64,000 bases of DNA from Rhizobiales bacterium UBA3584 (lineage in GTDB: Bacteria; Pseudomonadota; Alphaproteobacteria; Rhizobiales; Devosiaceae). A program made the translations under genes and the position numbers. Location: positions 1-64,000 of the forward strand of contig DFMV01000013.1 in NCBI GenBank assembly GCA_002375765.1, written 5' to 3'. Positions within the stretch are counted from its first letter, which is position 1. Every line of letters begins with the position of its first letter. This document shows, piece by piece, positions 51,829 to 60,775 of the stretch. The notes beneath the pieces are model-generated. The model made no database searches, was not told the origin of the DNA, and saw only the letters and a program-made list of their open reading frames with translations.

Positions 51829-52187
51829 ACAGCCATATCATCGTGTCCATCCTGTTTTGCACCCTTTCATGCGAACCGGCCGAGATCCGGGTATGGGATG
51901 GAGATTCGATCCGTCTTGGCCTGACCCGCGAAGTAGCCCTGCGCTTCATACACCTGGCCGATGACTGGATTGCCGACTGCCGCGGTCGCAGCAGAGTTTG
52001 CCACACGGTTTCCATGCGCGGATTGCGGTTGAACCTTCACCAAATCAGACAGGTTTGCCGCTTCAGCGGTCGACTAAAAGCGGACGTCGGACGCGCGCTA
52101 CCAAGCGGCAATTCACGGCGAAAAGAGGTAGCCTCCTCCATAGGTCTTGCCAATTGCGCCGAAGCACGGTCCCAAAAATCTTCATGA
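51825..52187 (+). pseudogene. Truncated thermonuclease-like protein coupled to traH
   Basis: The frame starts inside the traH stop (ATGA) and begins SHIIVSILFCTLSCEPAEIR then VWDGDSIRLG, the opening strands of an SNase fold. After about residue 40 the similarity is lost (CRGRSRVCHTVS and onward), so the gene was cut by recombination. The break marks where the conjugation module meets the metal island. Confidence 0.6.
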
Positions 52188-52302
52188 AAGGGAGTGGAGC
52201 CAACGAGAAACATGACATTCACAAGTGTTGCGTTGCGCTTGTGCAGAATGAATACAGCAGGAGTGCCCGCAAAAGCGTCGCCTTTCAATCGATGGGCTCC
52301 CG

Positions 52303-53490
52303 CTACACCTTGATGGCGGCAGCTGTGACGTACATGAACGCCACGCCGACCAGAAAGCCCGACAGGACCGGCGGCGATAACCAGGATGGCCCCCGGCCCC
52401 CGCTGCTGCGCAGGAAAAAGGCGCTCACTTCGACGATCACCTGGAGAATGGCACCGGCCCCAACCCCCAGGGCGAGGGCTGACCATTGGGAGCCGTAGGC
52501 GAGGCTGCCGATCCACATGCCAAAAACCGCAGGTGCACCAGCGACCAATGTAAGGGCACCGAAGGCCCAAAGCGGTGGCTTTTGTCGAACGATGGGAGCG
52601 GCAATGCCGATACCCTCGGTGACATTGTGAATGGCGAAACCGAGAACGAGGAAGGTCCCGAGACCTGCAGAGCCAGCGGCGAAGGCTGCGCCAATGGCGA
52701 GGCCCTCTCCAAAATTGTGCAGGCCGATCCCGAAGGCGATGTAAAATGCCAAAGCCAGCCCTTCGGGCCGCCCGCCGCGGCGGCTGATACCCATGAGAAT
52801 CAGGAACGTCGCCAGAGCCGCGAGGATGACCATTGCCGGCCCCTGGAAAAGAGGCGCCGACTCGGCAGCCAACTCCAACGCCTCGAGGGTCATGTCGACG
52901 AGCAGGAAGGCGAGTAAGCCCACTGTGAGGGCCAGCACGAAACCCATGCCTGACGTGCCCATGTTGCGCATGGCCGGATAGAACATCAAACCGATGGCGA
53001 CAGGCAAAATACCGACGATCGCACCGACCACGGCCTGCTGGAGGAGTTGTCTTTGGGTGGCAACCGGCGTGGGCACCGCGACGGCGATTTCGTGCTCGAA
53101 GGTAGCGCCGGTATTGGTCACCAGTTTGACACGGTGCGCTTCGCCCAGCACCCAGGGATAGGGAATGTCTATCCATGCGGTCGATCCGCGCGCCAGCGGG
53201 CCGGAGGGGGTCATGGCGAAATCCCAATAGGCGTCGTCTACCTGGACCTGCGCGACCGTCATGTCCTCGGAGCCGCCGGCACGGACCTGGACCTGGATGC
53301 CACCGTCATTCAGGACCGTCCTCTCAAAGGTGATCGCTTCGACCGGAGGGGCGCCATTGTTGAAGCTTCGAAGCGGGTCTGCCGCAGCAACCCAGATAAT
53401 GGCAATGGCCAGCACCAGCAGGGGCGCCAGCAGCCAGAAAAACCGGCGCAGGCCGGACGAGGCGTTGGACGATTGTGCAAGCTCGGTCAT
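52303..53490 (-). CDS. ZIP-family metal transporter with an N-terminal periplasmic domain
   Basis: ZIP transporters bring zinc or other divalent metals into the cytoplasm. The last 260 residues hold the membrane helices with the metal-binding HNFGEGLAIG and HNVTEGIGIAAP. The first 130 residues are unusual: one membrane segment and a beta-rich domain (TFERTVLNDGGIQVQVRAGG) resembling a cupredoxin-like fold. Start at 53490. It follows the multicopper oxidase by two bases, so the two are probably one operon. Confidence 0.88.
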   Translation of the reverse strand: MTELAQSSNASSGLRRFFWLLAPLLVLAIAIIWVAAADPLRSFNNGAPPVEAITFERTVLNDGGIQVQVRAGGSEDMTVAQVQVDDAYWDFAMTPSGPLARGSTAWIDIPYPWVLGEAHRVKLVTNTGATFEHEIAVAVPTPVATQRQLLQQAVVGAIVGILPVAIGLMFYPAMRNMGTSGMGFVLALTVGLLAFLLVDMTLEALELAAESAPLFQGPAMVILAALATFLILMGISRRGGRPEGLALAFYIAFGIGLHNFGEGLAIGAAFAAGSAGLGTFLVLGFAIHNVTEGIGIAAPIVRQKPPLWAFGALTLVAGAPAVFGMWIGSLAYGSQWSALALGVGAGAILQVIVEVSAFFLRSSGGRGPSWLSPPVLSGFLVGVAFMYVTAAAIKV

Positions 53491-53491
53491 A

Positions 53492-54631
53492 TCAGGCCTC
53501 CACGATGTCGAACATGCCCATCCACCCCAGCTCGGTGAACTCTGACTGGTGGGCATGAAACATGTACATGCCGGCCTCGTGGTCGGCGTAGCTAAACTCA
53601 AGAATGCCCCGCTGCGCCTGGCACTGCATGATCAGATCGACGGTGCGCAGGGTCGGGGTCAGGGTCGTGCCGGTATCGAAGTAGTTGAAGAAGTTGGCGT
53701 GCAGGTGAAACGAGTTGATGGGATCGAATTCGGTTGCGTTGACGAGATAAATGCGCACCGGTCGCGACTTCTCGATGTGGATGGGCTTCTGTGAATAGGC
53801 ATTGGCGATCGTGTTGACCGCGTAGAACTCGTTCTCATTGTCGAAATTGGTGTCGAAGGCGTTCATGACCATCACCAGTTCCTGCCAGCGGGCATTCTCC
53901 GGCGTGCCAAACAGGCGGGATCGCGCGACATCGGTATTGTCAGGATGGAGGTCCGGATCGGGATCGATCACGAAGGCTCCGTACATGCCTTTGTGCATGT
54001 GCCGCTTCAGCGGAAATGCATGACAGTGATAGAGGTGGCAGCCGAATGGCTTGGCATCGAATTCGTATATGAACTCGTCGCCCGGGTTGATCAAGCCAGC
54101 CCCCGGCACACCGTCCATGCGCCAGGAATGGATGCCGTGAAAGTGCATGGAGTGCGGATGGGAGCCGTAGTTACGGAAGATGATCCGCAGCCGTTCGCCT
54201 TCCTTTGCTCTGAGAGCGGGACCAGGCACACGGCCGTTGAAGGTCCAGGCTGGAAACATCACACCCGGGGCGATCTCGATCTCCTTGTCGATGGCCTCTA
54301 CCTCGAAGGTGCGCAGCGTCCGTCCGTCATCCATCGTCGAGACGGTGCCGACATCCCATTCGGTTAGCATTGCAGTCGGATCGAAGCCGTTGCGCTGTAG
54401 GTCGACATTCCCCACCGTCGTCATCCGCCCGTGTCCGCCTTCATGCGCCCCAGGCGCCGCGTCCAGATCAAGGGGAGGTCGATCAGGGTCTGGCATCGCG
54501 GTCATATCGTGACCCTGCATGGATTGACCAGCGACAGAGGAGGTCAGCACAACCGTACTGCCCGCGACGGCCAAGCCACCAATAATGAGGCTGCGACGCC
54601 TCACCATGTCCACGGATTTGTCGAGTGCCAT
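53492..54631 (-). CDS. Two-domain multicopper oxidase, Tat-exported
   Basis: A periplasmic multicopper oxidase. MVRRRSLIIGGLAVAG is a twin-arginine signal. Copper ligands are in HSMHFHGIH, CHLYHCHAFPLKRHMHKGM, NSFHLHANFF and MYMFHAHQSEFTELGWM. A length of 379 fits the two-domain class related to nitrite reductases. His/Met-rich segments near the N-terminus (MQGHDMTAM) suit copper handling. It probably oxidises or detoxifies copper together with the ZIP transporter. Confidence 0.9.
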   Translation of the reverse strand: MALDKSVDMVRRRSLIIGGLAVAGSTVVLTSSVAGQSMQGHDMTAMPDPDRPPLDLDAAPGAHEGGHGRMTTVGNVDLQRNGFDPTAMLTEWDVGTVSTMDDGRTLRTFEVEAIDKEIEIAPGVMFPAWTFNGRVPGPALRAKEGERLRIIFRNYGSHPHSMHFHGIHSWRMDGVPGAGLINPGDEFIYEFDAKPFGCHLYHCHAFPLKRHMHKGMYGAFVIDPDPDLHPDNTDVARSRLFGTPENARWQELVMVMNAFDTNFDNENEFYAVNTIANAYSQKPIHIEKSRPVRIYLVNATEFDPINSFHLHANFFNYFDTGTTLTPTLRTVDLIMQCQAQRGILEFSYADHEAGMYMFHAHQSEFTELGWMGMFDIVEA

Positions 54632-54643
54632 AGCGTCCTCTAA

Positions 54644-54658
54644 TGCGAATGGTTCGCA
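54644..54658. promoter_or_regulatory. Palindromic operator before the multicopper oxidase
   Basis: TGCGAA-TGG-TTCGCA has 6-bp arms and lies 13 bases before the start codon. Metal-responsive regulators of the Fur family use palindromes of this size, but which regulator binds is unknown. Upstream on the minus strand TTGCAA and GATAGT, 16 bases apart, may be the promoter. Confidence 0.45.
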
Positions 54659-54744
54659 ACAACTATCGCACAGTCGTGTGTTTTTGCAAGTAGGAATGAT
54701 TTGCATCTGGGTAGTTTGATGAGGCTCGGTGTACATGGAGCAGT

Positions 54745-54970
54745 CGCCAACGCCACAGTTGCAAGCGGAACGGCACTGTTGACCGTATACTCGCTGGACC
54801 TTGGCCTGCCCTTTATCCTGCGCGGGTTCATGACACGGATTTTGTCAATGCGCCGAAATGGCCGGGGCCCCCAAGGTTGCCGTCCCTGGCGGGGTGGTTA
54901 TGGTGTCGCCCACTACCGGCTATCTCTCCAGCTTTGTAATTTTGGTGCCTCCGCACGTTCCCGGCCAGCG
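54745..54970 (+). pseudogene. ccdA remnant (cytochrome c biogenesis / thiol transporter)
   Basis: ATVASGTALLTVYSLDLGLP and FILRGFMTRIL match the fifth-sixth helix region of CcdA. In another frame GGVVMVSPTTGYLSSFVILV matches the C-terminal part. The N-terminal half is missing and at least one frameshift is present. CcdA passes electrons across the membrane to thioredoxin-like proteins, fitting the redox genes nearby. Confidence 0.6.
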
Positions 54971-55009
54971 ACCGGATCGGCTGAGCCTGAGTCTTAAGGG
55001 ATTATGCGA

Positions 55010-55390
55010 TATGCTCAGGCGAGCCTTTCAATCGCACTGGCGGATTTCTGCTTGTCGGGCGACTGGTCGTGCTCGGCTTCAACACCGACGTAGGCTTCGG
55101 AAAGTTCGGGGGGCTCCGGCTTGGATCCAGATGGAGTGCACGCTCGCCATAGTCGCGGAGCTCCTTGTCTGGATCGCCCGAACCGCCTCACGGCCACGGG
55201 CCTCTGGCTCATCATCGGCGCGCACTGGGCAACCTGCTCGACCGGCCGCGGCAGGGCGCCATGACCGATTTTCTGGATTTCTCCATTGGCAGCTATCATT
55301 GGCCAGCCTTCAATCTTGCCGACGATCGTCTGCCGGGCTTTTGCGCTTGGAGAGTGTTCTGGCACATGGCGAAAAGGAGGTTCAAAATGC
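55010..55390 (+). pseudogene. lspA remnant (lipoprotein signal peptidase)
   Basis: ATGLWLIIG in one frame and ALGNLLDR then [20 protein letters not shown] in another are the catalytic-site region of signal peptidase II, including the second Asp in FNLADD. Several frameshifts break it. lspA copies often accompany metal-resistance genes on mobile elements. Confidence 0.65.
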
Positions 55391-55555
55391 CTGAGCTTTC
55401 CCACTCATACAAAAGAATCGCTTTGATGCCTCGGGTCCCTTGAACCCGAACGCCGGATGCCATTCTGGCTCTCATCAGTGAACAACGCCATCATTGTGGA
55501 CGACCTCACCATGAATTGAGTAGCGGCGGCACAGCCTCATGCCTACAGAAGCGCA

Positions 55556-56311
55556 ATGTTCGTGCATATCTCCATAAATGGCAGGCTCATTCTCCGCTGG
55601 TGTTTTGCGGTGATGATCTGCCTGACGGCTGGCGCCGCGTTCTCCTGGGAAATGCAAGAGCAGCCCGAGGCCGTTGTCGAACTCTTTACGAGCCAAGGTT
55701 GTCTGCCCTGCCCGGCAGCAGATCGGATTCTGACTCGGCTGGGCGACGAGAACAAGGTTATAACTCTTTCTTATCATGTGGACTTTTGGGATTACGCCGG
55801 CTGGGCCGATACGTTCGCTTTGCCGGCCAACGGTGAACTCCAGAAGGCGTATGCCAAGAGGGCGGGCACCGGCAGAATCTACACGCCGCAGATGATCTTC
55901 AACGGTGAACGCGCTGTGGTCGGCTCTAGTGCCGAGGAATTGCGGACCGCACTGGAGAGCGCCAGTCTGGAACTTTCTCTAAACGTTGAAATCGAATCTC
56001 AAGACATCGTTAATATCACGGCGGGGCCGCGTTCCGGTCTAGGAAATGCGATTGTGTGGCTGGTCACTTTCCGGGACAGTGCCGAGGTTGATGTTGCAAG
56101 TGGCGAAAATATGGGCCAACGCCTTTCGTATTCTCACATCGTCACGTCCCGTCGACCAGTCGGGATGTGGGATCCAACGACCGGTATGGAGATAAGTATC
56201 CCGGTGCCTGAGGTTTTGGGGCCTGCCAACGATGGGTTCGCGCTCATCATACAGGAAAAGGACGGCGCTTTGCCTGGCCGCATTCTGGGCGCCGTCATGG
56301 TCGCTCGCTGA
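55556..56311 (+). CDS. DUF1223 thioredoxin-fold protein, exported
   Basis: A 251-residue protein with a signal sequence (FAVMICLTAGAAFSW) and a thioredoxin-like start: VVELFTSQGCLPCPAADRIL, where CLPC is the likely redox pair. YHVDFWDYAGWADTFALP and YTPQMIFNGERAVVGSS are family marks. A periplasmic role in metal or disulfide handling is a guess. It follows the lspA remnant. Confidence 0.85.
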   Translation: MFVHISINGRLILRWCFAVMICLTAGAAFSWEMQEQPEAVVELFTSQGCLPCPAADRILTRLGDENKVITLSYHVDFWDYAGWADTFALPANGELQKAYAKRAGTGRIYTPQMIFNGERAVVGSSAEELRTALESASLELSLNVEIESQDIVNITAGPRSGLGNAIVWLVTFRDSAEVDVASGENMGQRLSYSHIVTSRRPVGMWDPTTGMEISIPVPEVLGPANDGFALIIQEKDGALPGRILGAVMVAR

Positions 56312-56506
56312 GATCCGCCAAGCTTCGCTTGATCTCATGCGCAGTTGCCGCGCCCCTGCATTTCAGTTCGTTGCGACGGGCTGCATAAAGGAAAATATCA
56401 CCGTTCGCGGAACGCCGAAATTGGCAGAAGCCTTTGATGACTTCATCAATGCTATTGGCCCCAGAACCGGCACCCGCTGCGGGGCCTCACGGCGGGTTGT
56501 GAGTTG

Positions 56507-56790
56507 CTAAAAAAGCTGGGCAACTGCGCCCATACCCAACAGGTTGGCAACCAAAACGATACCCAGCCGGAATTGCTCCATCGCCGTAACGCTCGGTTGC
56601 AGCGTCGAGCGCGGGAATAATCAACGAGAAGAACGACGCCGCCAACATCACCCCTGCGGCAAATACCATTAGAAGGCCACGCGTGGGGCGGGCGGGGATG
56701 CGCCCGAACAGGACGGGAAGCGCTCCTACGGCGGTCAGCAAGCCGGTCGCGAGGCTTCCGACGGCGGTAGCGTGTCCATGCGGAATCCTT
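56507..56790 (-). pseudogene. N-terminal fragment of a second ZIP transporter
   Basis: Reading the minus strand, GSLATGLLTAVGALPVLFGR and LLMVFAAGVMLAASFFSLII then PALDAATERYGDGA are the first helices of a ZIP transporter. After that the frame changes and stops within about 25 codons. The metal-binding helices are missing. It is not a copy of the ZIP gene at 52303, which has a different N-terminus. Confidence 0.6.
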
Positions 56791-56818
56791 TGAACTGTTT
56801 GGAGAAGGAGAGGGGGGT

Positions 56819-57481
56819 CTAGTTATCGCCCACCCGCGCCACCTCCTCGTCGACAAGCGCACGCAGTTGCTCTGCGCCGAATTCAGTCAATGGTCGACCA
56901 TTGACGAAGAATGTGGGCGTCTGGCTTACACCGATCGTTTCGATATCAGTGCGATCCTGGTTCATCAGCCCAACCGTGCTCGGGCTCATGATCTGCGTTG
57001 AAGCCGCTTCCACATCGAGGCCGGCCCCGCCAGCAATTTCGAGAATGTTGGCCTGGGGTGCGGACCCATGGGCCGCCCATTCCGGTTGTGCCTCAAGCAA
57101 TGCTTCGAGAACTGGCACGAAAACATCTTGCATGCGCGCGGCCTCGAGGACCTTGATTGCTTGCTCTGACGCATCACCGTGGAAGGCAGCGTAACGCAAA
57201 ACCACCCGCACTTCGGCGGGATAATCCGTCAGGATATCTTCAACCACCGGGTAGAAGGCGCGACACGCCTCACATGCAGGATCAAAGAACTCGACAATGG
57301 TCACTGGCGCTTCTTCGGGCCCGAGTATCGGAGAATGACCGCGAACCAACGCTTCCGTCACCTCGGAATCGGCCGCTGCGACATTTGTGATCGGCACGGG
57401 TCGGCTCACATACCATGCTGCGCCGCCGAACGCGATCAACGCTGCGGCGAGGATAGAAATGACAAGGATCTTCCTATTCAT
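56819..57481 (-). CDS. DsbA-like thiol oxidoreductase
   Basis: A 220-residue protein with an N-terminal membrane anchor (ILVISILAAALIAFGGAAWY) and a DsbA-type thioredoxin domain: VEFFDPACEACRAFYP with the CEAC redox site and the cis-Pro in GVSQTPTFFVNG. It should oxidise cysteines of exported proteins. The gene starts inside the end of dsbB, so the pair forms one operon. Confidence 0.9.
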   Translation of the reverse strand: MNRKILVISILAAALIAFGGAAWYVSRPVPITNVAAADSEVTEALVRGHSPILGPEEAPVTIVEFFDPACEACRAFYPVVEDILTDYPAEVRVVLRYAAFHGDASEQAIKVLEAARMQDVFVPVLEALLEAQPEWAAHGSAPQANILEIAGGAGLDVEAASTQIMSPSTVGLMNQDRTDIETIGVSQTPTFFVNGRPLTEFGAEQLRALVDEEVARVGDN

Positions 57482-57896
57482 TGGGATTCTTTCGTAGGGA
57501 CAGGATGAGTAGCGTTGCGATGGCGCCGAACGCCACGAGCGATAGCAAGGGGATTGGCAGGCCCAGCACAGTCATCTCCGACCCTGAGCAGGATGGCCCC
57601 GAAGCGCTGCATGGACGGATGCTTTCGGGGGTCAAACCATAGAATACTCCGAGGTGCCATAAGGCAATGACTGCGCCCACGACCGCCAGGATAACCCCAT
57701 ATCGCGCCACCGTCGGGTCTCGCCACCACACACCCAGCCCCAGCACTATGGCCAGGGGGAACATAAAGGCTCTTTGAAACCAGCAAAGCGAACATGGTAT
57801 CTGCCCCAGGACTTCGCCAATGAACAGCACGGCCAGCGAACTGATCAGCGAGAGCATCCAAGCGACCAGAACGATATTCTCACTGCGATGGGCCAT
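57474..57896 (-). CDS. DsbB-like quinone-linked disulfide generator
   Basis: A 140-residue membrane protein with four helices. The first redox pair is in IPCSLCWFQRA, and a second Cys pair is in PCSASGPSCSGSE. DsbB re-oxidises DsbA with quinones. The ATG at 57896 is chosen since an upstream ATG (57932) would fall in the promoter -10 region. Confidence 0.9.
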   Translation of the reverse strand: MAHRSENIVLVAWMLSLISSLAVLFIGEVLGQIPCSLCWFQRAFMFPLAIVLGLGVWWRDPTVARYGVILAVVGAVIALWHLGVFYGLTPESIRPCSASGPSCSGSEMTVLGLPIPLLSLVAFGAIATLLILSLRKNPNE

Positions 57897-57932
57897 GGTG
57901 ACTCTTTTGGTGCGCCTGAAAGCTTCGCTCAA

Positions 57933-57963
57933 TGTCTACAAGCTATAGCCGGTATAGGTTCAA
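57933..57963 (-). promoter_or_regulatory. MerR-type metal-responsive promoter of dsbBA
   Basis: On the minus strand TTGAAC (57963-57958) and TAGACA (57938-57933) are 19 bases apart, the stretched spacing typical of MerR-family targets. A dyad CTATACCGGCTATAG lies between them. Such promoters respond to copper, zinc, cadmium, mercury or thiol stress through a MerR relative, none of which is visible in this window. Confidence 0.7.
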
Positions 57964-58122
57964 GCAGAAATTGCGACAATCGCTGAATTTATATGGGCAT
58001 CCTTTCCCTCTCTAGGGAGAAATGCATGCGTTGTACCGGATGCCAACCTACTCGCATCCTCGCTGAACCTTTTCGCAACCGCAATGTTGACCCTATGACA
58101 CTGCGCCAGCACGGAGTATTTC

Positions 58123-59067
58123 ATGTCACATGATCATGGTCATGCGCACTTGGACCCAAAATCGGGCGATCGTCGGGTTGCCATTGCTATATGGGCCAAT
58201 GGTCTGCTCACTCTCGCCCAAATAGTCGGCGGAATATTTTCAGGCAGCATCGCGCTGATTGCCGATGCGATACATAATTTTTCGGACATGGCTTCGCTCG
58301 TGATCGCCTTCGGCGCGCGAAAGATTTCGCGACGGCCGGCCGATGCCCGGATGACATTTGGGTACGGACGGGTCGAGATTGTCGCCGCGCTCATCAACTA
58401 TACCTCCCTCATTCTGATCGGGTTCTATCTGATTTACGAGGGTGTCATGCGCATGCTTGATCCCCCTGAGGTCGCGGGATGGACAGTGGTCATACTCGGC
58501 ACTGTAGCGCTTGCCGTCGATACCCTCACCGCGCTCCTGACGTATTCGATGCAGAAGGGAAGCGTGAACATTAGAGCCCTTTTTCTGCACAACCTTTCCG
58601 ACGCGCTCGCCTCGGTTGCCGTGATTTTGGGCGGGACCCTCATTCTGCTCTTCGACATGAGGTGGGTCGATCCTGCGATTACCATAGGGATCGCACTTTA
58701 CATCCTCTATCTTGCCCTTACCGAAATCGGCGGCCCCATTCGCACGTTGATGCTTGGGAGTCCCCCTGACCTCGACAATGACGCGGTGATTTCGGCAGTG
58801 CGCGGGATTGATGGTGTTGTTGACGTCCACCATGTGCATCTTTGGCAGATGGAGGAGCATGCAGCCGCTCTCGACACGCATGTCGTCATCGAACAGAGCA
58901 AATGGGAGGAGCTCGAAGACGTGAAGCGGTCGATTAAACAGGCAATTGAAGACGGATTCGGCATCACCCACTCAACCCTTGAATTCGAACGGGAAGCCGA
59001 CGTGCACAAGAATGCCCAAATTTATGAGCACGGGACAGACCGCGGGGATGGCGATCACGGCCAGTAG
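58123..59067 (+). CDS. Cation diffusion facilitator (CzcD/ZitB-like zinc exporter)
   Basis: A 314-residue CDF exporter, removing Zn, Cd or Co from the cytoplasm in exchange for protons. His-rich start (SHDHGHAHLD); metal-site Asp/His in LIADAIHNFSDMASL and LFLHNLSDALASVAV; six membrane helices; cytoplasmic domain with VVDVHHVHLWQMEEHAAALD. Normal length. The upstream region has an AT-poor TTGACCCTATGACAC but not a clear MerR dyad. Confidence 0.93.
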   Translation: MSHDHGHAHLDPKSGDRRVAIAIWANGLLTLAQIVGGIFSGSIALIADAIHNFSDMASLVIAFGARKISRRPADARMTFGYGRVEIVAALINYTSLILIGFYLIYEGVMRMLDPPEVAGWTVVILGTVALAVDTLTALLTYSMQKGSVNIRALFLHNLSDALASVAVILGGTLILLFDMRWVDPAITIGIALYILYLALTEIGGPIRTLMLGSPPDLDNDAVISAVRGIDGVVDVHHVHLWQMEEHAAALDTHVVIEQSKWEELEDVKRSIKQAIEDGFGITHSTLEFEREADVHKNAQIYEHGTDRGDGDHGQ

Positions 59068-59247
59068 CGGGCTGCCGCAGGTGTGGCGCCTGCCATCTTC
59101 GACATGAGCAGACGAGCAGCAAGGCTGACTTTGAGAAAACGGAGAACCTGTGTTTCTATGGAGTGGTCATAGTCGGTAGAATTCTGCCCGCAACGCTCAT
59201 TCGGAGCCATGGGCATAAATACATTGCTGGACAGTTGAGTTAGAGAG

Positions 59248-59808
59248 GTGAGGCAATTGGATTGGTCCATCGGCCCCCTGAGCGCTAACATGCTGCAGCA
59301 CATAGCGACGATGAACGTCATCGCGCCGGCTGCAGTCGTTTTCGTCCTGCGTCATCTTCCATCCAATCTGTGGCGCAGTTGGCACTGGGCCACTGCGGTT
59401 CAACTTTGCGTGTTCTGGATGTGGCACGCCCCCCCTGTAATGAACGCGGCCATGGCTTCGTCTGCGCTTCACGTGTTCATGCAGTTTTCGCTCTTCGCGG
59501 TAGCGCTGTGGTTCTGGGCCTCCGTCCTTACACTGCCATCGTCACGCCGCTGGGTAGGCATTTTCAGCTTATTGATTACAGCAAAGCTCTTTTGTCTACT
59601 CGCTGCTCTCATGATCTTCGCGGGCCGGCCGATCTTCGCCATGAACATGGGAATGGACGGAGTGCCATCGGGTATCACCCTCGCTGATCAAGAACTTGCC
59701 GGCCTGATTATGATCGTGGCATGCCCGTTGTTCTACGTTTCGGCCGGCGTCTATATCGCAGCAAAATGGCTTTTTGAGCTCGATGCGGAAAACCGACCTG
59801 CGGTGTGA
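59248..59808 (+). CDS. CtaG-type cytochrome oxidase assembly protein, short form
   Basis: A membrane protein of about 186 residues resembling the caa3-type CtaG family: WHWATAVQLCVFWMWHAPPV and ADQELAGLIMIVACPLFYVS contain the typical WHxP and DQ-xxG elements. Family members aid copper insertion into oxidases. The start is a GTG at 59248; an ATG at 59290 is possible. Fits a copper-related island. Confidence 0.75.
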   Translation: MRQLDWSIGPLSANMLQHIATMNVIAPAAVVFVLRHLPSNLWRSWHWATAVQLCVFWMWHAPPVMNAAMASSALHVFMQFSLFAVALWFWASVLTLPSSRRWVGIFSLLITAKLFCLLAALMIFAGRPIFAMNMGMDGVPSGITLADQELAGLIMIVACPLFYVSAGVYIAAKWLFELDAENRPAV

Positions 59809-59828
59809 TGCGGTGTGTGAGGCAAAAG

Positions 59829-59993
59829 CTAGGTGGTGGGCCCGCTCTCGATTGCAGATGCCGCGACCTCATCACCGATATGGGTGAAGCTGAACAAAAA
59901 GCTGGCGGCCACGAACAGCGCGAGAATGCTCAGCGTGATCAGATTTCTTCGACTTTTCGGGTTGGATTGGTGGGGCTTGGTGTGTGCAGTCAT
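59829..59993 (-). CDS. Small single-helix membrane protein
   Basis: A 54-residue frame: MTAHTKPHQSNPKSRRN, then a hydrophobic helix (LITLSILALFVAASFLFSFT), then a short acidic end. No family recognised. It is 20 bases beyond ctaG on the other strand and just after the L,D-transpeptidase gene end on the same strand. Confidence 0.5.
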   Translation of the reverse strand: MTAHTKPHQSNPKSRRNLITLSILALFVAASFLFSFTHIGDEVAASAIESGPTT

Positions 59994-60013
59994 GGCGAAT
60001 ATGAAGTCCTTTT

Positions 60014-60703
60014 CTAGACCACGATGATGGGCGCTCCATTTGGAACGCGACTATAGAGGTCGATGACGTCTTGATGCAGGAGGCGAACGCAGCCACTGGA
60101 AACCGCCCGGCCGATCGACCAGACCTCCCCTGTTCCGTGGAGCCGATAGAGCGTGTCCCGACCATCCTGGAAAATATAGAGAGCTCTCGCACCCAGTGGA
60201 TTGGTCAAACCCGGCGGTTGTCCGTCGGCCCATTTCTCGAGCTCTGGCTCACGTTCGATCATTTCTGCCGGGGGTGTCCAGGTGGGCCATTTCTTCTTGT
60301 AAGCGATGGTGCCCTGGCCCGACCAACCAAATCCAGCTCGACCTATACCAACACCGTAGCGCACAGCCTGACCGTCTGCGCGGACCAGATAGAGATAGCG
60401 ATCTGCCGTATCAACGACGAGGGTTCCCGGGGTTTCCCCTGTCGGGTCTGGGACGACGCGCCGGTAGTAAGCAGGGTCCAGTTGGCGCAGATCGACAGCT
60501 GGCACAGGAAAGCGTTCCTGGGGCATGGGTCCATACATGTCGAGATAGACTGGATCGATCCGTGGCTCGACCGGGGCAACTTCAGGCTGAGTGGTCTGGC
60601 AGGCGGCCAGGAGGCCACCCAAGGCTGCTGCAGAACCCAACTTCATGAAGGTTCGCCGCGTCTGGGGTGCTGTCTTGCGCTTTTCGGTTTCGGCATGGAG
60701 CAT
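60014..60703 (-). CDS. L,D-transpeptidase, YkuD family, Tat or lipoprotein signal
   Basis: The catalytic signature HGTGEVWSIGRAVSSGCVRL is complete, with the active Cys in SSGC. The N-terminus has RRTFMKLGSAAALGGLLAAC, which is both a Tat-like signal and a lipobox. The family acts on peptidoglycan; alphaproteobacterial relatives with the ERFPVPAVDL/GVGIGRAGFGW sequence are common. Start at 60703; an ATG at 60745 is possible. Confidence 0.9.
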   Translation of the reverse strand: MLHAETEKRKTAPQTRRTFMKLGSAAALGGLLAACQTTQPEVAPVEPRIDPVYLDMYGPMPQERFPVPAVDLRQLDPAYYRRVVPDPTGETPGTLVVDTADRYLYLVRADGQAVRYGVGIGRAGFGWSGQGTIAYKKKWPTWTPPAEMIEREPELEKWADGQPPGLTNPLGARALYIFQDGRDTLYRLHGTGEVWSIGRAVSSGCVRLLHQDVIDLYSRVPNGAPIIVV

Positions 60704-60775
60704 AGTGATGTCCGTTCCTTTCCTTGTATTTGTGGGGTGGGCCAAAGATGGACGTAGCGTCCAGTCACAGTTTCG

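Noticed and set aside
58085..58122. MerR-type promoter before the CDF exporter (TTGACCCTATGACAC)
   Set aside because: There is no matching dyad and no -10 at 19-20 bases, unlike the clear site at 57933-57963.
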